Assembly: GCA_037179385.1 (NCBI GenBank) | Contig: CM074187.1 | Location: 14,695,450-14,759,449, forward strand | Reading direction: 5' to 3' | DNA from: Holothuria scabra | Taxonomy: Eukaryota; Echinodermata; Holothuroidea; Aspidochirotida; Holothuriidae | DNA: 64,000 bases | In this document: positions 25,716 through 37,700 of the stretch, in pieces | Numbering within the stretch: the stretch's first letter is position 1 | How the letters are laid out: each line of letters begins with the position of its first letter | The notes under the pieces: model-generated | The model's input: only the letters and a program-made list of their open reading frames with translations | Databases searched by the model: none | Told to the model about the DNA's origin: nothing | Position numbers and translations under genes: made by a program

Positions 25716-28700
25716 CACAACATTGAATTCAAGTTCACTACAACCTTACAACCCTACTTAGTATTGCAGCATTGTAGTTCTAAGATTTCGAGCCAATGTA
25801 TACTGTTTAATTTCCTAACGGGAAACGATTGAGCTAATCCCTACCTAATCGCTTGAACCCTAACGAAGGATACAACAGATACAATACAATGACATTATAC
25901 CCAATCAAGCTAGAATTCCCCGTTTATCAGTGCTCATCAGTAAGGGACCTCAGATATTATACAGGTCTACTACAACTCCCATACCGGTATAGACATAGCT
26001 TTTAATGTGTATTCGAAGCGGGGGGTCTTTATAGCAATTCCCTGGTCGGAGTACAGAAATGTGTCACTATCTCTTGAGAATCGTGAAATGGTATTGCTCC
26101 TTGCCTGCGTAGCACCTCTGTGGCTGTCGCCCCTATGGCTTCAACACCCGTTTGTTTTCCGTCGCAATGAGCTAAACGAAAGACTTCGTCCACTCAGTCG
26201 GCGGACTGTACTACTCCCTGCTGTGAGAATATCATCCGACCCTTGATTTTATAGTGTGAAGTCCTCACCCGAAGTCGCATATTTCTAACTACAAACACCA
26301 GAATGCTATAGTTACACGATTGACATTGTTGTAAATAAGAGAAAAAGAAATATTTGGAAACCACGCTTAACCCTGGAAGTTCAACGTCTCAAGGGGAAAA
26401 TAAATATAGCTTTAGGTGATATAAGACCTAGACGCAGATAAAAGTCGAATACAACATTATAATATTCAACATCCCAGCTTATCCTTACAGCCGAGGGCAA
26501 AGGTCGAAGAAACGGCAGCTTTCAGAACTTGCGGCTCCGGAACAGGTCTAAGACCCGCTTTCAGTGACATCAAAAGGCAAAGAAGCGGAGAGGTACATTT
26601 AGCTATATAACTTGACCAGCAAGCCTCTCGTCAGAACAGTTACTAGGAAGGTACTGTACAGAAGGGAACCAGAAAGTTTCAGGGAGCCGAAATATTTTGT
26701 AGGGATCGTGATATTTACTTGCTGCTCTCCAGTCAAAATATTTGTATAATGCACGGTATCTTCCACTCACCGTCCAGGGTCCTTCTTTAAATATTCAGTA
26801 TTCAATATTTGACCTTCACAATTACCACCTTAGTGTTTTTGTGCAAAACTTGCTCATAACAAGTTTTCAATTTTGCTATTATAATTTTGTATTAGAATAG
26901 TCGTTACCATGACTAACGACAACATGGCAGGAAAAAGCATATTCTTGATATTCATCTGTCTAGAAAAAAGTCTTTCTAAATTCTAAGTCAGACCCCCAGG
27001 AGCTTTACTATGAGTTTCCGTTCCAGGCCATATTAAAACAACGTACTTCTCTAGTCCCTCTGTTTTCCTAATATTAAGGTTGGAATTAAAAAAATGTTTG
27101 GTTTGTTTTGCCGACCTTTGTTTTTCTATTTTTCTACTTTTTTACTTTTGGGTTTTTCTTTTTTCTTTGTCAAAGCGTCTAGAGTAAAATCACTTTTGGT
27201 TTACCCTGTCTCCCTTCACTGTATAGTGCTAATCTTTTTCATAATCTTTAATGACAGAAAGTTGCTGCTAATAATTTTAGGCTACATATCCATCTGTTAA
27301 TCTCAAACGCTGCTTTGCACTTTGAGTTTAAAGATAATAAACTTACCTCTAACTTTGGATACAATAAATGTATTAATCCAATAGGAAAACAGGACCATGC
27401 ACAAGTTCTGAACAGACCACGGTGCCCTACTTGAAATATTGAAAGCAAATTTAATTTCACAGCGTATTTCGTTTCTTTGCAACATCTTTGTTTAAATTAC
27501 CATTTTTTACGCTTTTCGTGAGCTTTCATCTTAAGTTACATTTTGCTTAAACTGTTAAACAGCAATTTCAGATAATTATGGTATTTGTATAAAGGTCAAC
27601 GTTCTACCATGATTACGTTATTGATGTAGTTTTGAATAGACGTGATTCTAAAGAGATACGATATTGAATCAATGTTTAGTTTCAAATCTCTGTTTGTAAC
27701 TGTTTGAATGGTTTTTAATTTAAACATAACATCATGTTTCGTGAGAAAAGGTAAGCACCTCATTGCTTAGTCTATGGAAATGGGAGGCTTATCACCCTTC
27801 GGCTTTGACGCCAAAGCCACCTTTTGGCTCTGATATCAAAGCCAAAGAGTGCAACGTATAGTTGACACACCATGCAACATTGGAAGAGTATGCTCTGGTT
27901 ACATATTTTGGCCTTGTATATTCGTTTGCACCTCTGGAAATGAGCCATGTACTTGTAGGGCTTGCGTCTGGTCAAGTAGGGGTTCAAAACAGTCTCGGTG
28001 CAGGGGTGAGAATAACTTAGATGGACAAATCAAAACTGTTGGACTGAGGAAGCGGATCATTCTCCAAAAAAAATCCAACTTTCCCATTCTCAAAAAAATT
28101 TCTAACTTTCCTTTACAAGAACCTAATATTTTCAAATTTCTTCTAACAGAACCCAACAATTTTCGACGTACTTGTGGGTTGTTAGATACCAAATAACTCG
28201 TTGGATGTATCCTTTCACCACCCTTGCTCTCGCTGCCATTCAAAATTCTGCTCAAAGCTCCATGCTAGTGTTCCCATTCTCCTTGAATATTTATTAATTT
28301 CCGTCTGACCAATGGATCTTACTAAAATCAGATTGGACAACAACAAGCCCCTCCCCCTTCCCCAGTAGCGTAGCCAGCGGGTCATGGTGGGGTGGGGGTT
28401 GGAGCATGACATGAGGGGAAAGTCAAAGGAGAGAAAGAAAAAACGCTATGTTAGGTGGGCACTTCAAGGTTGGGTCACCACCCCCGTGGCTACACCACTG
28501 AGCCTGCCACTGCGGCAGTCCCCGTTCCCTCACAGTTAGCAAAGCATTCACCTCCTCACCCACCACGCCTGTTCTTGCGTAGCCCAAGAAGCCATACGGT
28601 ACATTGCTACCATTGCGAGGTTTTCCTCCATTTGGGAGACTTTTCCAGTTAGTCTGTGCATTGCGGAAAGATGGAAAATTCCCACAAGACGAGCATGAAC

Positions 28701-31700
28701 GAGATTTTCCGTCACCTCGGGCATATGTGTACACAAACAATCTATTGTAGACTTGAGATGTAGTTTACTCAAACTGCTTATCACATGGTGCTACTTATAA
28801 CTACAAAAACAACGCTTCCCCTTCCCCTTCCCCGTGCGGTGTCATTACCCAGAATATCACAAATTCTGGCTACAGGTCCGAATAAAGAATTTCTGTACAC
28901 GCTCGAAAACGTGTTCCAGGTGGAGCGTTACACGTTTTTTATTATTACTATTTTTCGTTTTGCAAAAGAGGTGTTTTTCCGGCTATATAGTGCAGATATT
29001 TGGGTGTCTAGAAATTTCCCAATTGTCTACACACCCCTGAGCCTGTTCTAGGGCTAATATCTGTTACCACTTGGAATCTTATCATGTTATAGTTATACAC
29101 ATTTATATTGCATATATTTATACCACAACCGACACAGTGATAGCTCTTCCTTCCAAGTCGTGACTCAATTTCTACCTGTGTAGACTCGCATAAATCTGGA
29201 GTAAACATTTTAAGTTCAAAGGGTAAAATCAATATTATAGCATGTGTTTTGTAAGGTCATGGTCTGGAATCACCAAGACATCCGTACGATAACTGAAGTT
29301 TAGAATAAAAGGTAGCCATAAGACTTTTTCTTTTCATTCAGTCTATAATTTTCAATTTCAATTTCATAGAACTTTATTTCAGTCTTTCATATAAAGAAAT
29401 ATGTTATGAATTATTTGTATGTACAGGGTACTGAAGAGACTGAGGAGTGACAACAAGAAGCTCCAGGGAGCTTATGTACGTTGACACCCCTTTACAGAGA
29501 CTTAAATTAACAGAAAACAATTACTACAAAACACATATATAATACAGAAAAAGAAACACAAAAACACAAATAAATGGAACAGATAGCAAAGAATTAAAAT
29601 TATTCAGAGGTAGTTGGTGATAAAATGATCTTTTAATTGCTTCTTAAATGTACTTAAAAGTTTACACTCTTGAATATCATTGGGAAACAAGTTCCATAAT
29701 TTGGGACCATTAAACCGAATTCCAAACTGGGAGGATCTAAGTCTAAAAAAAAGGTATTGCTATGTGGTTTCGATGTCGACAGGGGTAGGAATATGTGCCA
29801 GTACGCAATTCAAAGTAAGTTTTAAATGTTGACGGGAGTGAATCACTTAACCAGTTGAATATGAAAATACCAGTATAATAACGATTAATATCATAAATAT
29901 TAAGGATATTGAGATTGGCAAAGAGAGGTTTTGTATATTGCAGATGGAATTCATTACAAATGTGGCGCAGAGCTTGCTTTTGAAGAATGAAAAGAGGTTG
30001 AATTCTAGAAGTTTATGTGCTACCCCAAATGACATTACAATAAGTAAAGTACGGAAGGATAAGGGTATTATACAAGGTAACCATGATTCTGCGAGGTAAC
30101 AGTCCTCGAAGCCCATTTAAAACTCCAACACCTCGTGAGACTTTCATACATACATGCTGGATGTGATTTTTCCATGTAAGATTCTTATCAATATAAACTC
30201 CGAGAAATTTGGTAGCATCACAAAAAATAACTTTAACACCACAAAGGTGGACACAGTCTATGTCTGCACTGAGATACTTGGATGGTGAACGGAATACAAT
30301 AGCAGTAGTCTTCTTTACATTGAGTAATAATTTGTTTGCATAAAACCAGTTTTGTATATAGACAAAATCATTTTGAATATTACGTATCAGATCTTTAATG
30401 TCATAGCTAGAATGAAAGAGGCTTGTATCATCAGCATATGAGGTTATACTGAAAGTATCACTGGCTGTATGAAGGTCATTGACATAAATAATAAAAAAGC
30501 AATGGCCCTAATATAGATCCTTGAGGGACACCATATGTAATTGACTTAGGGACCGATTTAATGTTATTAATAACCACAAACTGACGACGATCAGTCAGGT
30601 AGCTTCTAAACCAGTCCAGGACATTACCACGGACGCCGTAGTACTCAAGCTTATTAAGTAAAATATTATGGTCAAGAGTATCAAATGCTTTCGAAAGATC
30701 AAGAAATATGCCAGAAGCAAAATGATTCTTTTCGAAGGCTTCCATCACTTTATTGGTAAAGTGTAAAATAGCATGTACAGTGGAATGGCCAGGACGAAAA
30801 CCAAATTGATAGTCGTAAATTAATTTACGTTTCTCCAGATAAGAATATAATCTTGAGAACATAAGTTTTTCAATTACTTTTGAGAAGCATGGGAGGACAG
30901 AAATAGGTCTATACTGATTAACACAATCTTTATCACCGGATTTAAAGACCGGAACAACACGTGCAATTTTTAAGGAATTGGGAACATGACCTTTCTCAAC
31001 AGAAAAATTAAAAAGATAGGCGAGAGGAATAGACAAAGAATGGGCAACAAGTTTCATAATACTAGCGGTGATTCCGTCATAACCAGCAGCGGAGGATTTA
31101 AGAGATAAAATTATTTTGAGAACCTCTTCTCTTGTTGCAGGATTTACAAAAAACGAATCAGTGACAGGATTATGTAAATAGGACTGGAAGTGGACATTGA
31201 CCTGCGGTATCTTTTGATGAGTGGCAGACCCAACGTCAGTAAAAAAATCATTGAAAGTGTTACTAACTTCAAAAGGATCAGATATATAATCACCATTATG
31301 CCTAATTTTTTCGGGTGTAGATTCGGTACTCTGACCATATAACAAGGTGTTAATTGAGCGCCAAGTACCTTTAATATCATTTTTGTTGTTATTGAACAGG
31401 TTTGTATAATATGATTTTTTGGCTAATCTGATAACTGAAGTTAGACGATTACGGAAACGTTTATAATCGTTTAAATTGTTGATAGACCGACTTCGGAGAT
31501 ATTTTTTATACAAACGGTTTTTTTGTACGACACGAATTAAGAATGGCAGGAGTCATCCAGTCATTGTTATTTTGGGATCTATTTGTTTTATTACTACGAA
31601 CTTTGCAAGGAATAGAGCTATCTAAATGACTACAGAATATATTGCTAAAATTACAAAAGGCGGTATTGACATCAACTGAATTGTAAACCTCCGTCCAAGT

Positions 31701-34700
31701 TTCATTTTCAATTTTTGAGCGAAATAATGTCACATTGGCTTGATTGAAATTCCTTTTAAGAAAGGATTTGTTTTCCGTTTTAGTGACCGACATGTCAGCT
31801 AGAGTAAAGACTGGGAAATGATCAGATATATCATCTATGATTATATATGATTATATAATGGAGCCATGCATGACAGACCAATAATGTAAATGGTCTGGAG
31901 GCCGTGAGGTTGGTAACGTAATGTCCTTCAGTGGACGTAATGTCTTCTCCGGAAAGCAGTTAAAGTTTTGTTTCGCCGAACGGCCCTTTGCCAGAGGGTC
32001 AGGAGGACTTAAGGAAAAGTAGCCAAAGACTTTTTCATAGAGTGTTCAACACAGGGCTGTATTTCATTTCAGTTGAGTTGTGCCTGTACTTATTTCAGAG
32101 CCATTACGTGAATAATCTACTGCAGGCCCGAAGCCAGAAGCGACGCTAAAGAAGGGGAAAGGGCCATCTTCCCAACCGAACCGGGGAAATTAACAGAGAC
32201 AAAGAAATGGGAAGGCAGATTATTTCGCTTGTATTACGACAAAGTTTCAAACATGAGCACCTCATTAAAGAAATCGAAAACATATGTATTTTGTCGAAGG
32301 AAAACTGAAAATAAAGGTTTGGGGGTTTTTTCATAGAAATCTGTTCTATGACCATATGCAAGCGTATATTGTCAGAGCGATCGAGTTGTTGTTACTGGAC
32401 GGTGGCGGCGCTACTGGGGCAAGAGGGGCATTTGACCCCATCTGACTTTAGTGAGGAGTTGGATTAACCAAAAAAATGAATAAAATGTCTCTCTAGAGAC
32501 TTAGTTTTTCATCCAGAGATATGTTAAAACCTCAGATCTTCCGGGAGCTTTGCCTCCCAGACCCCTACCCCCAGGAATGGACGCTTTGGACTCGGTTTTT
32601 CCCATGACCCGAAAATTTTTGCCCCAAAATTATCCTTTGCCCTTAGTTTGCCTCCCTCAATTTTGACATTCTAACGCCGCTACTTTATTACATATGTTCC
32701 CCCAGGGATTTAGACCCCAATCCTTCCCAGGCTGAGAGCACGACCACGGTCCCACACTAAAGGGCCAAGTTGTATTTTAGGTGATTTGAAATGGAGAGGT
32801 ATACAAAACGCACTCATAACGAAATTTCGATCGCTTAATTAGGGTACAACATTTCCAGTACATGGTCTTCCCAGCCGTGGCTGAGGAACTAACCGACTGT
32901 AACGATTTCAAAGCCAACATACACAACATATATCCACTCTTGCATATTGCTCTAGCATGAGCAGATCTTCACACTGTTCGTTGTTTTTACCCATATTTTC
33001 TTACTACTTGGAGGTTACACAAATGACAAATACAGAAATAACACCACTTAGTCCCACCTGAACTTCAAGTTCTGTTATTCAAATAAACCACCAAAAACTT
33101 ACAACCCTAAAGGACCCTCTATCACCTGATCACTTAATTTGAGAGACTTTCTCCGATGTAAAAAGGTAACATTAATGGTGACTAACCAGTGCCTGTAACT
33201 TATCGGGTAGAATCAACGGTTCGTTCACAATCCCGGGCAAATTCCAGGTATCATGCGAATGATTGCTTCCAAGTTTTTGGGAGGCAAAAAAACTTGTTGG
33301 AGACTAGAATAAAGCTATAAGCAATTGGCTGCCGACAGGTCATGAATGTGGTCTGGGTGAAATTATATAGGGAGCCGTGCATGACACTCTCTTGTCGGAG
33401 CACCAAGCGGCGTGACCGGATGATTACATTTGAATGGGTGGCATGGTGTTATGGCTAACAAAACGTCTTTCAACTTTCTGATTTAAAACTGCCAATATTT
33501 AGTGACGTTCCACCTAGGTTTTGGAGTGGGGTAAAACAAGAGGAACTGCTCAAGAAAGTAGGACGACACACCTGTATTCTTTATGAGAGTTATCTTGAGC
33601 CAAATGCTGCTACCTTGGTAAAGTTTTTTAGATTGATTACACTCTTAAGAATTATCTTGAATTAGCTTTTTTCCTATTTTGATTGGACAAAATTAAAGAA
33701 AATTTGTCATAAATGGCAAGTAATGCAGACACCTAAGTGCTTTTCAAAGATTTTATGGTTCTAAGGTTAATGTGTACGTTATCCTTGGTAACTTAACATT
33801 TAAAATGATTTCATGATTACTGAACTTTCCGCCTGTTGCATGACACCCAGCCTTTGCGGACTGCTCACTTTTAAACATTCTTTATTTACCACAGCAGCCC
33901 TTAGAAACAAATTTAGCTTTCATTAAAAGTTGAAAGTTTTTAATGTGTTTCAATCTCATTGGGTTGGGCGTTTGATTGTAACATAATAAGGAGAGGAAAT
34001 TTGCAACATTTTACTTGTTATCTTCGGTCGATCGACCGAAAAATTAAAAATTTAAAATCTCAGGCGCAATTTTTCTCCCCCCTCCACCGGTACAGAAGAA
34101 TCTGTAGATGGGATATATGGCGAAGATTATAGCCTAAGACTTAGTACACTGCTCGCGAAACGTTCACACTCACCTAGGCGGAGGAACTAATTGGAAGAAA
34201 AGGTCTGAACTTAAAAAGGTGACCAAATGAGATACGTGAATGCAAGTTGATCGTTTTGCGGGTTTTTTAAAGGCTTTCAATGTGATGCTCAAATGAAATT
34301 TTAAAATGAAAAACGTTTTTATTGTTTAAAAATATATTTATCTCTGTACAATAACTCGGAGAAATTCTCTGTGGAGGTGATGATGCAGAGCACCCGGGCG
34401 GTTGGAGAAGATGAGTCGTAGCGTTTTTCATGCATGCAGTGCCGTAGCCACTGGGGGCCTAGGCCCCCCAGATTTTCTTCAGGCCCCCCCCCCCAGATTT
34501 TTTTGCGTCCTAATAAAGTAATTGAAAAAATAAAATGTTTGAACGGAAATAAACTTTGAAGTATTTCCTTCAAAACAGTAAATAAATAAAATGTGTAAAA
34601 ATTAAACAAAAAACATGGATGAATGTGTGTAAAACACATTTTGTGCGCACGTATGAAATCAAGTTATAACTTCAAAATGCTTACTTTCACTAAATTAGAT

Positions 34701-37700
34701 ACCGTTTGTGATCTGCACTGTCGTTTATTGCATTTCACTTCGAAGATGAAACGAAAGTCTCGACGACAAACTTTAATGTGACTTTGTTAGGTTAAGACCC
34801 TTTCTGCCTTTCGGATGGCTGATTGATTTACTGAAAATAAGGCAATCGTACACTGGAGACCACTCTTACACAACCATTCCTATACTTTATCATACACAAA
34901 ATATGCCGTAAGCAGGTAAGGGTAAGGTACTGACTTCGGATAATTCTTCCCTTCCATCCTTAACAAGTAGGCGGTAGGCCTATGTCGTGCCTCATTCCTG
35001 CACATGACAAGTGCCACTGTAGGACGATTTTTTCGACAAGTCCTCTTTTTACTAGTTGGCACTGGCGTCCGGGGGATTTTTAAAATGTCCACAAGGTCCT
35101 GATTTCATGTGTTTCCCACATGATCCATACTTCTGCTTGTCGGGTCAATTATTTTGAGAGATTTATTCGTAGTATTTTAATTTTGACTACGTAATGTACC
35201 GATGAACAAATACTGTACTATTTTGCACATTGTTTCTTTGGTAGTATGTATATCTCTTGTAAAATCTCTACAAAAACTAAAAATATTTTGATATTTTTCA
35301 TGCTCCCCAAAAAGGGAAAATCCTAAAACTTAGGCCTATAATCAGTTCAAAGTTTTGCCAAACATAGCACCATTTTGCATCTAGGAAATCTAACGCAAAG
35401 AAAGTTTCTAAGAGGGGGACACAACTTCTTTTGGTTTTCCTGTTAAAGGGTAAGGTACTTAGGTAAGCTGAAATCCATTCAAATATTGCCGCATTTGCAG
35501 CTGGGTACATCCAGTTTAAAACACGTGGGAAGTGCCGTTTCCGGCCATCTGGAGGGGTTTTAAAGCCCAAAATTTTCTTCTACGCTCCGCGCCAACCAAT
35601 GGCGGCGCTCCGCTTAGATTCAAATATTGCTGCATTTGCGATCTACGTCCTTCTGAAGTTTACCATTTTTTCCAAGGGAAAGGGAGATACCGGTTCCCTT
35701 TAGTCTCATCCCCCAGACCACAGGTCAGAAGTGCCCAGTTTGGGGGTCCCTAAAAAGTGTATGTATTACCATTTTTCATAGATTGATTTTTTATTCTCAT
35801 TATTTGAGAAGTCGCAGACATGAGATTCGTATTTCAAGGCTGGGTACATCCAGCTTAAAACACACGGGAAGTGCCGTTTCCGGCCATCTGGAGGGGTTTT
35901 AAGGCCCAAAATTTTCTTGTAAGCTCCGCGCCAACCGATCGTGGCGCTCCGCTTAGATAGTCTTACCGTGCTTGACCCTCGGAGGTACCAGGCCCCGCAC
36001 TTGTTACCTAGGCCCCCCAAAAAATCCCATCCTGGCTACGCCACTGCATGCATGGGTTTGGGGAAAATAACTTCTTAAACGATCTTGCAAAGTGAGTAAT
36101 TGTCTTCTAATGAGATGAGTATGGTTGCAAATGGTGCGAACACAACAAGTGCACTTACAAACTTTAAATTCATTCACATTGCGATACTCTGCTGTAATTT
36201 TATTACCCTTGGAAAAGTTTTTTCCCTTTAATTTTAACATAGGGCTTCTTTGTTGGCAGAAATCGTTAATTATGAATGATTCGGGATTGATCTCAAGACT
36301 AGCCGCGTGTGGGATTTTCGACGAACAAAACTGAACTGAAATCGGGGTAGAGTTGGAGACATATATATATTGGAATGTGTGAAGGTTTTCAAAGATAAAA
36401 TGGAATGTTCTAAATAAAATAATTCACATCTTTGATTTGTGTTCAGTTTCTTCAGGGTCTTTCAAAATGCTATTTAAAAGACTGTAACAGGCGCGTCCAT
36501 CTTGGGGGCAGAGGGGAAATCGCCCCACTAATAAAAAATATTTGGGGGAACACATCGTTTTACCCCCACCCATAATTCAGACAGCTGATTGAAAAAACAG
36601 GTAGAATAGGCAACATATTATTGTATGTAGATAACCTCGGGGCTTTAAGAAAACGTCGATTTGACCCTATTTTAAAGTAATAATACTGCATTAAAAAAGT
36701 GCCATCCATTTATGTTTTGTGTTTACGCTTGTCAATACAAGTGCGCAGGCACATTTGTGTTTGTATCGATGTGCAATTGCGGGGAGTCCGGCCTGGGGCA
36801 CGATGTGAGGTTCTGGCTGTTGCAGTGGGGTAGTCAAGATTGTGTCATGGAGGAGTTGGTGTCATGGGGGGTTGGGGCATGAAATGAGGGTAAAGTCTAA
36901 GGATAGTGAGAGAAACCTCTGTTTTAGGTGTTTTTGCATTGCATGGTTGGGTCATTGGGAGTTCTAATCCCCCAAACCAGCCCCGTGGCTACCCCACAAG
37001 GCTGTTGGAAGTTTGCCCCTCCTCATTCGGTAAACCAGGTCTACGCCCCTGGATCCTAAGATGTTCCATGTATTAAGTCAACAATTTTGCAAGAGCCATC
37101 AGACCGCCACCATATTTGAAACTAAACTTGAACTTGTGTGTCGTTAAATAGCATCTAACTTCACCACGGCGTTGCCCCGGGATCCTCCAAGAGAGGACAT
37201 CAGTCGGGTATTTCTATGTCCTTGGCAATCCCTAAGCTGCTACATTTGTACCTCCTCTCACACTCTCTCCTTTTTGGCACAACTCATCCTAAACGTAAAA
37301 CTTAGCTCATACTGATGCTGTTTCACCCTTCCTCCCAAGACTGACTGTATGGTCAAGTGGTAAGGGCATCCCACTTGCAGTCGGGAGGTTGGGGATTTGA
37401 GTTCTGGCAGGTCATACTGAAGAATTTAAAAATGGAACCCACTGTCAATGTGCTTGGTGCTCAGCATAAACAATAGAGTAGGAAAAACAAACCAGTCTGA
37501 GCCACTGGAAAAGGCCGCTGCCGGCTCAACTTGAACCAGTTGTTTGGAAACTTGACCATAAAACTTTATCTAACTGACTGACTGACCGACTTCTGACTGA
37601 CTGACTGGTTGACTGATTGACTGACTCACTCACCAACCAACTTAAACCTTCCCAAAGTATGGATGTGTTCTAGTCTATTAATGCATTGTTGCAATATTAA

